From Kumtagia yinganensis (GTDB lineage Bacteria > Pseudomonadota > Alphaproteobacteria > Rhizobiales > Rhizobiaceae), in contig NZ_JBEBMH010000005.1 in NCBI RefSeq assembly GCF_040081985.1, forward strand, positions 124,001 through 188,000: a DNA stretch of 64,000 nucleotides, written 5' to 3'. Below, piece after piece: positions 9,051 to 17,713 of the stretch (position 1 is its first letter; each line of letters begins with the position of its first letter). The position numbers were made by a program, and so were the translations under genes. The notes below the pieces were generated by a model. The model did no database searches and was not told the DNA's origin. It saw only the letters and a list, made by a program, of their open reading frames with translations.

Positions 9051-9488
9051 ATGCCCAAAGTCTACATCTCCACCGTCATGACAGCACCCGCCGCCGAGGT
9101 CTGGCGCATCGTGCGCGACTTCAACGGCCTGCCGTCGTGGACGCCGTTCGTTGTCGAGAGCCGCATCGAGCAGGGGGCGAAGGCCGACCAGATCGGCTGC
9201 ATCCGGAATTTCACGCTGAAGGACGGCGGACGCATCCGCGAAAGGCTGCTGGCGCTGTCCGACTACGACCTCAGCTACACCTATTCGATCCTCGAAAGCC
9301 CGATGGGCGTGTCGGACTATATCGCGACGCTGGCGCTGACGCCTGTCACCGACGGCAATGCAACCTTTGCCTCATGGCAGGCGGAGTTCGATTGCCCGCC
9401 GGAGCGCGAGGCGGCGCTGATCCAGCAGATCGGGCAGGGGGTTTTCCAGACGGCCTTTTCCGCGCTGAAGCAGCGGTTCGGACGCTGA
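9051..9488 (+). CDS. SRPBCC family protein (START-like fold), first copy
   Basis: A 145-aa single-domain cytoplasmic protein of the SRPBCC/polyketide cyclase-like superfamily, which binds hydrophobic ligands in a helix-grip pocket. Family marks are the N-terminal strand leading to 'AAEVWRIVRDFNGLPSWTPFV', the 'RNFTLKDGGRIRERL' strand pair, and a final amphipathic helix 'FQTAFSALKQRFG'. The start is the ATG at 9051; an earlier in-frame TTG at 9009 would add residues lacking similarity to the fold. A close paralogue starts 9 bp after this stop, so they are a tandem duplication. The ligand is unknown. Confidence 0.82.
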   Translation: MPKVYISTVMTAPAAEVWRIVRDFNGLPSWTPFVVESRIEQGAKADQIGCIRNFTLKDGGRIRERLLALSDYDLSYTYSILESPMGVSDYIATLALTPVTDGNATFASWQAEFDCPPEREAALIQQIGQGVFQTAFSALKQRFGR

Positions 9489-9497
9489 CCGCCGCGC

Positions 9498-11156
9498 ATG
9501 GTGAAAGTCCGGCAGAGCACCATCATCGACGCACCGGTCGATGACGTCTGGCGTGTGCTGCGCGATTTCAACGGGCATGAAAGCTGGCATCCGGCCATCG
9601 CGTCCAGCGTCATCGAGGGCGGCGAGCCTGTCGATGCAGTAAGCTCCGTGCGGCGGTTTCGGCTGAAGGACGGCGGCGAACTGCGCGAGCAGCTTCTGTC
9701 GCTGTCGGATTGCGACCGGCGGCTTACCTATTGCCTGCTCGAAGCGCCACTGCCGCTGATGGGTTATGTCGCGAGTATCGCGCTGAAGCCGGTGACGGAC
9801 GGGGACGGGACGTTCTGGGAGTGGTCGTCCGTGTTTTACCCGCCGGCCGAGCGGCGCGACGAGCTGGTGCGGCTTGTGACCGACGGGATTTATCGGGCGG
9901 GGTTCGAGGCGATACGGAAGTTGATGGGGCGGCCTAGTACGCAGGTTTACTCTCGGCGTGACGTCGGGAATCGGGGCCAGGAGCCGGGTACTGGAACTGG
10001 CCCGGCCTTCATACCCCCACCCCTAACCCCTCCCCACAAGGGGGAGGGGGATTCGGCGACGCTGATGCCAGACCGAGCGAAGGTCCAGGCTTTCGAGACG
10101 GAAGCGCCGACAGCATCCCCCTCCCCCTTGTGGGGAGGGGCTAGGGGTGGGGGTATCAAGGAACCGCAAGCAACCCACGATCACACACGCGCCGTCGTCG
10201 TCGAGCGGCATGGCGGGCCGGAAGTGTTGCAACTGCGCGAAGTGCCGCTGCCCCCGCCAGGGTCCGGCGAGGTCCGCGTGCGGCACACGGCGATCGGCGT
10301 GAACTTCATAGACGTTTATTGCCGCACTGGGTTTTTCGATCTTTTGAACCTGCCGGGTGTGCCGGGCATGGAGGCGGCGGGCGTGATCGAGGCGCTGGGG
10401 CAGGGCGTGGACGATCTCGCCGTAGGCGACCGGGTCGCCTATGCGGGGCCGCCGCTCGGCGCCTATGCCGAGCGCACCAACCGGCCGGCCGAGATGCTGG
10501 TCACGCTGTCGAACGACATTGCCGACGGCCTGGCCGCTGCGGGCCTGCTCAAGGGCGTCACGGCCAGCTTCCTGCTGCATGACGTGTTCGCGGTAAGACC
10601 CGGCCATGTCGTGCTTATCCATGCGGCGGCGGGCGCCATCGGCCAGTTGCTCGTGCAATGGGCAAAAAACCTCGGGGCGACGGTGATCGCCACCGTCTCC
10701 GACGACGCCAAGGCACGGGTCGTTGAGCGACTGGGAGCGCATCATGTCATCGTCTATTCGCGTGAGGATTTCGCCGAAGGGGTGATGCGCGTCACCGGCG
10801 GGCGGGGCGCCGACGTCGTCTACGACGCGGTCGGCAAGGACACGTTTGCCGGTTCGCTGGCGGCTCTGGCGGTGCGGGGGCATCTCGTCAGCTTCGGCCA
10901 GGCGTCGGGGCCGGTCGGTGACTGGGACATCGGCCGCTTCGCCTCGAAATCGGTTACCGTGTCGCGGCCGAACTATGGGCACTACACCGACACGCCGGAG
11001 CGGCTGGCGCCACATGTGACGCGCTTCTTTTCAGCCCTGCGCGCCGGCATCGTGACGCTCGCTTCGCCGACCCGCTACCCGCTGGAACGCGCCGCCGAAG
11101 CGCATCGCGACCTCGAGGCGCGTGGGACGACCGGATCGCTGGTGCTGATACCATAG
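9498..11156 (+). CDS. Second SRPBCC protein joined in frame to NADPH:quinone oxidoreductase
   Basis: One 552-codon frame holds two ordinarily separate proteins. Residues 1 to about 150 are a paralogue of the preceding SRPBCC protein ('DDVWRVLRDFNGHESWHPAI', C-terminal helix ending 'RKLMGR'). Residues from about 228 to the end are a zinc-independent medium-chain quinone oxidoreductase ('RHGGPEVLQLREVPLP', 'GVNFIDVYCRTG', NADPH motif 'AAAGAIGQLLVQWAK', C-terminal 'TTGSLVLIP'). The linker (about 172-220) is translated palindromic repeat DNA, with the Pro/Gly-rich 'PPPLTPPHKGEG' and 'LWGGARGGG'. The element appears to have replaced the SRPBCC stop and the reductase start. An ATG at 10065, inside the element, could still start the reductase alone. 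Whether a 552-aa fusion is made is unknown. Confidence 0.7.
   Translation: MVKVRQSTIIDAPVDDVWRVLRDFNGHESWHPAIASSVIEGGEPVDAVSSVRRFRLKDGGELREQLLSLSDCDRRLTYCLLEAPLPLMGYVASIALKPVTDGDGTFWEWSSVFYPPAERRDELVRLVTDGIYRAGFEAIRKLMGRPSTQVYSRRDVGNRGQEPGTGTGPAFIPPPLTPPHKGEGDSATLMPDRAKVQAFETEAPTASPSPLWGGARGGGIKEPQATHDHTRAVVVERHGGPEVLQLREVPLPPPGSGEVRVRHTAIGVNFIDVYCRTGFFDLLNLPGVPGMEAAGVIEALGQGVDDLAVGDRVAYAGPPLGAYAERTNRPAEMLVTLSNDIADGLAAAGLLKGVTASFLLHDVFAVRPGHVVLIHAAAGAIGQLLVQWAKNLGATVIATVSDDAKARVVERLGAHHVIVYSREDFAEGVMRVTGGRGADVVYDAVGKDTFAGSLAALAVRGHLVSFGQASGPVGDWDIGRFASKSVTVSRPNYGHYTDTPERLAPHVTRFFSALRAGIVTLASPTRYPLERAAEAHRDLEARGTTGSLVLIP
10011..10156. repeat. Palindromic element of a second family, inside an open frame
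   Basis: A 146-bp inverted repeat with roughly 41-bp arms (10011-10051 and 10116-10156) that pair with one mismatch. The core reads ACCCCTCCCCACAAGGGGG, unlike the other three elements. It is read through in frame by the SRPBCC/quinone oxidoreductase frame and supplies most of its linker. Confidence 0.88.
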
Positions 11157-11244
11157 ACGTGGAGGTCGGTACGCCCAGCGTTCAAGGGCTTCCCGGCGCC
11201 TTGCACCATCATACGGAGCAACGAGACTGACGTCGCATTCCGCC

Positions 11245-12231
11245 TCACCACAATTCCAGATGCACCAGCGTCGACGGATTGAACACGTTTGCCGGCACCG
11301 CGAACTCATATTCGCGGCGGATCTGGCGGGCCAGCTTGCGGTTGCAATACTCGTCGGCGATGCCGATCAGGTTGATGTTGTAGTTCATGCGCCATGACCA
11401 CCAGGAGGCGTTCTCGACCGGTCGGTCGACGGCGACCGGATCGGTGGCGATGGAATGGCCGATGGCATTAAAGAAGGCCGTGTCATTGGCGAGCCTCTTT
11501 TCCATCAGGTCTGGCCGACGCTGCCAGCCGACCGGCTCGATGTGGACGAGCGTCACCTGCGCATCTAGCGCCCGCAGCATGTCGTAAAGCTCGGGATTGA
11601 TATAGTCGACCTGCTCGATGGAGTGGCGGGTGTAAACCAGGATGTGCTTCTTGTAGGGCCGGAGATAACCGACGTTCGGCGCCCGGTAGTCGCAATTGTG
11701 CGAGCGGTAGATGATCTGGCCGTCATGCTCGGCCAGGAGATTGGCGGCGATCTGGCCTTCCTTGGTGTATTCTGCGCCGTGAAAGCGGATCTTGCGGGTC
11801 CGGTGGTAACCGAGGCCAATATAGAGCTGGAACAGGTTCGCCGACCAGCCGCTGCCCAGTTCGACGATTGCCTGGGTGTCTGGCCGCACGCATTTCATCA
11901 GGTAACGGATCGGGCTGATCGAGGCGACGACGTATTTTCCGACCCGCATGTCCGGATGGTAGAAACCCTCGTTGAATTGCCTCTCCTCGCGCTTGAACAG
12001 GTTTTCGGCGAGCGGGCGGATGATGTGGCGCTTGGCGTAGAAGTCGACCGGATTGGCGCGGCCAATCTCGATCTCGCGCAGTTCCGCCATCAGTGATGAG
12101 AGGTGGTCGTCGGGGCGCTTCTTGACGAGCGCCTCGATCTTCATGCGGACCTTCTGCCAGCCTTTCTCCTGACTGGCCTTGGTCCGGCCTTCCGGCTTCT
12201 CGCTTGCCTCCGTCACCGCGTCGTCGAACAT
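11245..12231 (-). CDS. SAM-dependent methyltransferase-like protein, function unknown
   Basis: A 328-aa cytoplasmic protein with no close family recognised. Residues around 120-160 look like a class I methyltransferase core: 'IVELGSGWSANLFQLY' resembles motif I (E/DxGxGxG-like) and 'FHGAEYTKEG' fits the acidic end of the second strand. Catalytic residues cannot be assigned. The N-terminal 70 residues are charged and helical. It faces the upstream operon tail to tail and is separated from the RDD operon by 148 bp, so it probably has its own promoter. Confidence 0.5.
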   Translation of the reverse strand: MFDDAVTEASEKPEGRTKASQEKGWQKVRMKIEALVKKRPDDHLSSLMAELREIEIGRANPVDFYAKRHIIRPLAENLFKREERQFNEGFYHPDMRVGKYVVASISPIRYLMKCVRPDTQAIVELGSGWSANLFQLYIGLGYHRTRKIRFHGAEYTKEGQIAANLLAEHDGQIIYRSHNCDYRAPNVGYLRPYKKHILVYTRHSIEQVDYINPELYDMLRALDAQVTLVHIEPVGWQRRPDLMEKRLANDTAFFNAIGHSIATDPVAVDRPVENASWWSWRMNYNINLIGIADEYCNRKLARQIRREYEFAVPANVFNPSTLVHLELW

Positions 12232-12379
12232 TCCCGCTCCCTGGACCGAGCCTCCGCTGTTCCGGCCCCGCGCGCCGGCGGACCGGAGACTAGGGTTTTC
12301 GGGGCAGGAAATCGACCCGGAATGACGGTCCGGTTGTGTCTTTACCTCAGGACGTGGCGCGTGTTTGTCCGACCGAAAG

Positions 12380-13252
12380 TCAGACGGCTTCGTGCTTGCT
12401 GGCGCGGCGCTTTCCCAGCAGCAGCTTGCGTTCGAGATGCGCGCGCAGTTCGGTGTAATAGGCGGTGAGGAAGGGGCGGGCGCGGTAGCCCCGGTAAGGC
12501 ATGCCGATCTTGTCGCCGATCGCCCTCGCGACCGTCTCGAGAGCCGAGTCGTTGTCGCCGCGAAGAATCTCCTCCAGCTTATGCAACTCGGCGATGCCGT
12601 AGACGTCGAGTTGCGCGGGCGTGAAGCGATAGGTGCTGGCGGCGAAATCGGTATGTTTCGTCAGATCGTCGGCCAGCACACGTTTCGGAGCCTCGATCAC
12701 CCACGTTCCGGCGAGCAGGTCGCCGATGCGCAGCCTGTCGCGATTGAACAGCGGGAACAGGGCAAAGATCAGTGCCCACGCCAGCCCGAACACCGTCGTC
12801 AGTGTGTCTGCGAGGCCGGAGCCTGCCTGCGCGACCAACATGGAGAGCGGTAAAAAGACCTCGATCTCGCGCATCAGGTTGCGGGCGATAACCTGGTCGA
12901 TAGCGAGGCCCGAGCCGTCGCGCGAGGCGACGCGGATGCCCATGATGCGTTTGCCCAGCGTCCGCGCGCTTCTGCCGGCTTCGAAAGCCAGGAAATAGGC
13001 GTTGCGCAGGAAGAATATGAGCACGATCCAGACGACGACCACCGGCTCCGATCTGTCGAACCCAAGTCCCCCGAGGCCCATGAAGGCGACGATGGTGATG
13101 ATGAGGCCGGCCACCATGATGATGACGGCGTCGAGAAGGAAGGCGCTGGCGCGGGTGCCGGCATCGGCCAGCGTCACCTTCAAATCCACACCCTCCGGCG
13201 TCACCAGTGGCCGGACGCGGGATATCGCCTCCCGGCGTCTAAGCTTCGCCAT
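12380..13252 (-). CDS. RDD family membrane protein
   Basis: A 290-aa inner-membrane protein. An RDD domain spans about residues 30-170, with 'AGTRASAFLLDAVIIM' at its first helix and 'GRSARTLGKRIMGIRV' and 'ARNLMREIEVF' in the conserved loops. It has about four transmembrane segments; a soluble C-terminal part is rich in charged residues. It is the last gene of a six-gene minus-strand operon, and its ATG at 13252 overlaps the SpoIIM-like gene by 14 bp. RDD proteins often accompany SpoIIM, DUF58 and MoxR genes; their biochemical role is unresolved. Confidence 0.85.
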   Translation of the reverse strand: MAKLRRREAISRVRPLVTPEGVDLKVTLADAGTRASAFLLDAVIIMVAGLIITIVAFMGLGGLGFDRSEPVVVVWIVLIFFLRNAYFLAFEAGRSARTLGKRIMGIRVASRDGSGLAIDQVIARNLMREIEVFLPLSMLVAQAGSGLADTLTTVFGLAWALIFALFPLFNRDRLRIGDLLAGTWVIEAPKRVLADDLTKHTDFAASTYRFTPAQLDVYGIAELHKLEEILRGDNDSALETVARAIGDKIGMPYRGYRARPFLTAYYTELRAHLERKLLLGKRRASKHEAV

Positions 13253-14255
13253 CTCGGTCCGCTCGGATCAGGTAGAAATAAACGATCCACAGCGCCAGGA
13301 AGCCGCCGCCAATCGCGTAGCGGGCGAAATCGCTGGTGATGGTCTGCCGGCCGAAACCCTCGAGCAGCCCGGCGGCCAGCAGCATGATGGCGACGCCGAC
13401 CATGGCGCTTGCCGCGACCCGCCCAGCCTTGGCGGCTGCTTTCATGCGCGTGAGTTCACCGGGAAAGGCGATGCGGGTGCCGATGCGCATTCCCGCCGCG
13501 CCGGCGATGCAGATGGCGAAAAGCTCGGTGCTGCCGTGGATCACCAGCCAGCCGCCGAGTTCGAAGCCAAGTCCCTTCGACCAATAGACCTGGAACATCG
13601 CGCCGAGGATGCAGCCGTTCATCAGGATCAGCAGCACTGTCGGCACCGCTAGCGCGAAGCCGAGCGCGAAGGCGAGAATCGACACCTGGACATTGTGGGT
13701 GAAAAGATAGGCGGCGAAGGTGGAGAGATAGCCGCCGCCGGCATCATAGAGGCCCTCGCGCAGCCAGTCGACCGAGGCGTCTGGGCCGCGTCCGCCGGCA
13801 AGTGCCGCCGGGATGATGGCGTCGAACCACGTCTTGTCGGAGGCGACCAGTCGGAACGCCGCCACCGCGCCGAGCAGCATCAGGCCAACCGAGACCAGCG
13901 TTTCGCGCCAGAGGTCGCGCACCGCGCCCGGCCAGTCGTGAATGAAAAAGGCGGCCATGCGCTCGATCAGGCCGCGCCGCGCGCCGTAGAGGTAGAAATA
14001 GCCGCGCAGGCAAAGCGACTCGAGGTAGCCGATCAGGGCGTTGTCGAGCGAGGTTGCGCGCGCCACCGACAGAGACGACAGCGTCGATCGGTAGAGTATG
14101 GGGAGCGACAGCAGTTCCTCGTCGGTGAGCGATTTGGGCGCGTGTTTTTCGGCGCGCGTCAGGAGATCGTCGAACGCCTTCCAGTCGGCTTCGCGGTCGG
14201 AGCGGAAGCTGGCCAGCGACTGGCGCACGCCGTTAACGGAGACAGGGACGCTCAC
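13239..14255 (-). CDS. Stage II sporulation protein M (SpoIIM)-like membrane protein
   Basis: A 338-aa multi-pass membrane protein of the SpoIIM-like family found in non-sporulating bacteria beside MoxR/DUF58 genes. The first 110 residues are soluble and helical. Then come several hydrophobic helices, including 'LMLLGAVAAFRLVA', 'LAFALGFALAVPTVLLILMNG' and a final 'YAIGGGFLALWIVYFYLI'. The start is taken as the GTG at 14253-14255, which overlaps the DUF58 stop as GTGA; the much longer open frame upstream is an artefact of high GC. It probably serves the same envelope-associated MoxR system as its neighbours. Confidence 0.82.
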   Translation of the reverse strand: MSVPVSVNGVRQSLASFRSDREADWKAFDDLLTRAEKHAPKSLTDEELLSLPILYRSTLSSLSVARATSLDNALIGYLESLCLRGYFYLYGARRGLIERMAAFFIHDWPGAVRDLWRETLVSVGLMLLGAVAAFRLVASDKTWFDAIIPAALAGGRGPDASVDWLREGLYDAGGGYLSTFAAYLFTHNVQVSILAFALGFALAVPTVLLILMNGCILGAMFQVYWSKGLGFELGGWLVIHGSTELFAICIAGAAGMRIGTRIAFPGELTRMKAAAKAGRVAASAMVGVAIMLLAAGLLEGFGRQTITSDFARYAIGGGFLALWIVYFYLIRADRDGEA

Positions 14256-15565
14256 AACACGTCCCCCCGCTTCAGGTCGAGATAATGCTGGACGAGAGCC
14301 GGGCCGAGCCGGCGGTGATCCGCCTCGACGACATGCGCGCCAAGCCGCCTCAATTTGGCTATGACCACCTCGCGCTCGCGCAGAAGCCCGCCGGCGATGA
14401 CCGAGCGCGCCACGTCCTCTGCTTTCTCCGGCTGCGTGTCGGAGAGCGTTTCCAGTTCCTCGTCCTTCATCAGCATGAACAGCACCATATGCCGCTCGGT
14501 CAGCCGCCCGACAGTGCGCAGCATCAGCTCGGCACTGATCGGATCGACGAAGTCGGTGAAGATGACGACCAGCGAGCGCCGGTCGAGCTGGGCCGACAGT
14601 GTCGTCAAGGCGAGGGTGAAGTTGGTTTCTTCGTTGGAATAGTCGATCTCGGCGGCGCGTTTCTGGATCAGCGAGAAGCCGGTCGAGCCGCGCACCGCCT
14701 TGCCGACGACACGCGGGCGCGCGTCGAAGCTGAACAGGCCGACCATGTCGCCGCCCTTTAGCGCGACGAAGGCGGTGAGCAGCGCCGCCGTGACGGCACG
14801 GTCGACTTTCGCCACGCCATCGATCGGCTCGCACATCAGCCGGCCGGAATCGATGGCGAGCACGATGTTGTTGTTCTGCTCGACGCGGAACTCGCGGGCG
14901 ACCAGCTTGCCGTGGCGGGCGCTGCGCTTCCAGTCGATCATGCGCCGGCCCATGCCGGGCTGGTAATCCTTCAGCGATTCGAATTCTCGGCCCTGGCCGG
15001 CGCGGCGCTGTTCCTGCCCGTCGGACAGCGCCTCGCGCTGCAGGAGCCGGATTGCTTCGTCGCGGACGCCGGCGATGTTGGGCAGCACCGCGACCTTGTT
15101 GTCGAAAGGCAGGGCGACCTGTTTCCAAACCAGCCCGAAGGGACCGGGCCAGCGCAGCCACAGCCGGTCGAGGCTCGCCATGCCGCGCCGCAGCGCATGG
15201 AAATGCAGCTCCAGCGCACCGCCCTCGGGCGTTGGGCGGAGCGTGCCGCCGGCCTCGCCGATCGGTTCGAGCCGCGTGTCGTGCGCCAGCCGGGCTTCGA
15301 TCTTTGCCGGCAGGCCATTGGTGAAACGCGCGCTGATGAATACGGGAAAACGTCCGCCAATGCCGACCTGCGGGGTCGATTGCAGACTGGCCACCAGCGA
15401 GGCGCGGCCGGGTCCGGCGGTGACGTCGACCAGGACGAAGGCCAGCAGCAGGCAGATCCACAGCAGTCCGAGATACCAGACCGACGGCAGCGCCAGTGCC
15501 ACAAGAAAGGCCGGCACCGCGCCGAGGGCGGCCGCCCAGACCGACCGGCCGCTCGGATAGATCAA
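14252..15565 (-). CDS. DUF58 domain protein (MoxR-associated, vWA-like)
   Basis: A 437-aa protein with two N-terminal transmembrane helices (about 10-50), a beta-rich middle, and the DUF58 hallmark 'DYQPGMGRRMIDWKRSARHG' around residues 205-224, followed by a vWA-like fold ('NIVLAIDSGRLM'). The MIDAS-like DxSxS motif looks incomplete. The start codon is TTG (complement of 15563-15565), overlapping the MoxR stop as TTGA; no better ATG lies nearby. DUF58 proteins are the standard partner of MoxR ATPases and are thought to act in metal-centre or complex assembly, but the client here is unknown. Confidence 0.87.
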   Translation of the reverse strand: MIYPSGRSVWAAALGAVPAFLVALALPSVWYLGLLWICLLLAFVLVDVTAGPGRASLVASLQSTPQVGIGGRFPVFISARFTNGLPAKIEARLAHDTRLEPIGEAGGTLRPTPEGGALELHFHALRRGMASLDRLWLRWPGPFGLVWKQVALPFDNKVAVLPNIAGVRDEAIRLLQREALSDGQEQRRAGQGREFESLKDYQPGMGRRMIDWKRSARHGKLVAREFRVEQNNNIVLAIDSGRLMCEPIDGVAKVDRAVTAALLTAFVALKGGDMVGLFSFDARPRVVGKAVRGSTGFSLIQKRAAEIDYSNEETNFTLALTTLSAQLDRRSLVVIFTDFVDPISAELMLRTVGRLTERHMVLFMLMKDEELETLSDTQPEKAEDVARSVIAGGLLREREVVIAKLRRLGAHVVEADHRRLGPALVQHYLDLKRGDVL

Positions 15566-16515
15566 CGCGGCACCTCCGTTGCGTCGACAAGATCGCCGAC
15601 GATCTGCTCGACCTCGCGGCCGTCGATCTGCGCGGCGGGCGACAGCACGACGCGATGCCGCAGCGCCGGCACGGCCAGCGTCTTTACGTCGTCGGGGATG
15701 ACGTAGTTGCGGCCGTCGAGGGCTGCGCGGGCGCGGGCGGCTCTGGCCAGCATCACGCCGGCGCGCGGGCTGGCGCCGACTTCCAGTTCGGCGCTGTCGC
15801 GGGTGGCGCGCACCAGTTTTGCGATGTAGCCGATGACCTCGTTGACCAGCGTGACCGACCCCACCGTTGCGATTGCGCCTTGCAGCGCCTCGCCGTCGAG
15901 CTGCGGCGCGATGTCGAAGCTTTCGATCTTGTGCGAGCCGCCGCCGCCGTGATGGGCGATGATGGCGCGCTCCTCCTCGATGCCGGGATAGGCGACACGG
16001 TGCTTGAACAGGAAGCGGTCGAGCTGCGCCTCGGGCAGCGGGTAGACACCCTGGTGCTCGATCGGGTTCTGGGTGGCGACGACCATGAAGTTGCTGCCCA
16101 GCGAGTGCGTGGTGCCGTCGAAGGTGACGGCGTTTTCCTGCATGGCTTCAAGAAGTGCCGCCTGGGTCTTCGGCGGCGTGCGGTTGATTTCGTCGGCGAG
16201 CAGCAGGTCGCAGAAGATCGGGCCGCGCGTCAGCGTGAACTGTCCGGTCTGGAAATTGTAGATGTTGGAGCCGACGATGTCGCCGGGCATCAGGTCGGGC
16301 GTGAACTGGATGCGGCCATAGGCGATGCCGAGCGCCTGGGCGAAGCAGCGGGCGATCATGGTCTTGGCGGTGCCCGGCGGACCTTCGAGCAATATGTGGC
16401 CGCCGGCGAAAAGCGCGGTCAGCATCAGGTCGATCGTGTCGGCCTGGCCGGTGATCGCCTTGGCGACCTCCGCCCTGATGCCGGCGGCGACAGTCTTCAC
16501 ATCATCGACGTTCAC
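15562..16515 (-). CDS. MoxR-family AAA+ ATPase
   Basis: A 317-aa cytoplasmic AAA+ chaperone-like ATPase. Walker A 'LEGPPGTAKTM' and Walker B 'LLLADEINRTPPKTQAALLEAM' are clear, as are sensor 1 'MVVATQNPIEHQGVYPLPEAQLDRF' (split here only for description) and the C-terminal lid with 'GASPRAG'. The start is the GTG at 16513-16515, with GAGGAA just upstream. It overlaps the upstream DUF4350 gene by 14 bp and DUF58 by 4 bp. MoxR proteins act with vWA-type partners to mature other complexes; the DUF58, DUF4350 and DUF4129 neighbours are the usual set. Confidence 0.93.
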   Translation of the reverse strand: MNVDDVKTVAAGIRAEVAKAITGQADTIDLMLTALFAGGHILLEGPPGTAKTMIARCFAQALGIAYGRIQFTPDLMPGDIVGSNIYNFQTGQFTLTRGPIFCDLLLADEINRTPPKTQAALLEAMQENAVTFDGTTHSLGSNFMVVATQNPIEHQGVYPLPEAQLDRFLFKHRVAYPGIEEERAIIAHHGGGGSHKIESFDIAPQLDGEALQGAIATVGSVTLVNEVIGYIAKLVRATRDSAELEVGASPRAGVMLARAARARAALDGRNYVIPDDVKTLAVPALRHRVVLSPAAQIDGREVEQIVGDLVDATEVPR

Positions 16516-17713
16516 GTAAATTCCTCGATATCCATTGATGCAGCCCTCGTGCCGCCGCCGTCAGCGCCGTTTCGTCCGCGGCGCCGCGCAACGCTTCTGC
16601 CCGCTTTGCATAGCCGTCCGCTTCTTGCCTGTCGCGGGTCGCCAGCCATTGGTCGAGGGCATCGCCCTGCATGCCGTGCGGGGCACCGAGCAATGCCCCG
16701 GCGCGCTGGCGCATCTGTGCGGCGTAGCGTCCGCCGAGCCGGTCGAGCCGTCCGGCCCGGCGCATCAGTGTCGCCGTGGTCTCGACCAGCGCCTTCTTTC
16801 CGTAAGGGATCGCCCGCGTCTCCGGCGCGGGTGGACCGAAGCGTCCCAGCCCGTGAAGGACGGCCAGTGCGGCTGCGGCGAGGACGGACAGCGTCAGGGC
16901 GAGGAAAGGCGGCTCGATCAGCAGCTTCAGCAGATCGTGCTTGCGGTTCGCGCCGTGCAGCGTGAGGTCGAAGATGACAGGGTCGCTGTTTGGCCGGATC
17001 ATGTCGATCAGGCCGATCGCCGCCGCTGCCCGTTCCGGGTCCTTCAACGCGGCGTTGTCGAGCAGGTCCGGGTCCGTCAGTACGAAGAACGGCTCGTCCC
17101 TGGCCTCGATCAGGACGCCTTTGCCGGGTCCGGCCGAGATCAGCGCGTTATCCGCCGAAGCCCATTGCAGATCCTTGGGAGCAGGGGCAACGAAACGGCC
17201 GCCAGAAGCCATGAGGCGATCGACCGTCACCTTGTCCGAGCCGATTTTGGTTTCCAGGAAACGGGCGAGCCACTGATCCACCGTAGCTGCCGAGAGCCGT
17301 CCATGCTGCATCTCCCAGCCTTCATGAGAGAGAAGCGGCGAAGTGCTCCATTTCGGCAGGACGAACAGCGTCTCGCTTCCCGAGCGCACTTCCAGGATTT
17401 CCTTCAAGGCTTCCGGGTCGCTCTGCGGCGAGATGGTCACGACGACCAGGCTGTCCGAATAGAGTTCATCCAGGCTTCGCGCGGTCTCAGGCTCGTCGTC
17501 CAGCAGCGTCATCAGTTCTACGAAGCCGGCGAAGCCGGTTCCGCTTTTCGACAAAGCCGAGGAACCGCCCTGCTGCCCAAGGCGGAAGTCCGGAGCATAG
17601 GTGGAGAGGAGGACGAAACCGGCTGCCGCCAGCAGGCTGGCGAGCACGCCCCAGAACACGGTGCGCCGGTTGAACGGGGCCCCCGCTGTTTGGGAAGTTG
17701 CCTCGACGCTCAC
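16502..17713 (-). CDS. DUF4350 domain membrane protein
   Basis: A 403-aa protein typical of MoxR/DUF58 operons. It has an N-terminal transmembrane helix at about 20-42 ('FWGVLASLLAAAGFVLLSTY') and an exported alpha/beta domain resembling the DUF4350 fold ('GFAGFVELMTLLDDE', 'DSLVVVTISPQSD'). A second helix follows near 272-292 ('LALTLSVLAAAALAVLHGL'), then a helical cytoplasmic tail. The GTG start overlaps the DUF4129 gene stop as GTGA. Its role is not established; it is presumed to work with the ATPase at the membrane. Confidence 0.8.
   Translation of the reverse strand: MSVEATSQTAGAPFNRRTVFWGVLASLLAAAGFVLLSTYAPDFRLGQQGGSSALSKSGTGFAGFVELMTLLDDEPETARSLDELYSDSLVVVTISPQSDPEALKEILEVRSGSETLFVLPKWSTSPLLSHEGWEMQHGRLSAATVDQWLARFLETKIGSDKVTVDRLMASGGRFVAPAPKDLQWASADNALISAGPGKGVLIEARDEPFFVLTDPDLLDNAALKDPERAAAAIGLIDMIRPNSDPVIFDLTLHGANRKHDLLKLLIEPPFLALTLSVLAAAALAVLHGLGRFGPPAPETRAIPYGKKALVETTATLMRRAGRLDRLGGRYAAQMRQRAGALLGAPHGMQGDALDQWLATRDRQEADGYAKRAEALRGAADETALTAAARGLHQWISRNLRERR

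Noticed and set aside
13239..15590. 783-codon minus-strand open frame
   Set aside because: Only the last 338 codons look like a protein (SpoIIM-like). The upstream part is out of frame with the DUF58 gene and has the Arg/Gly/Ala bias of a GC-rich shadow.
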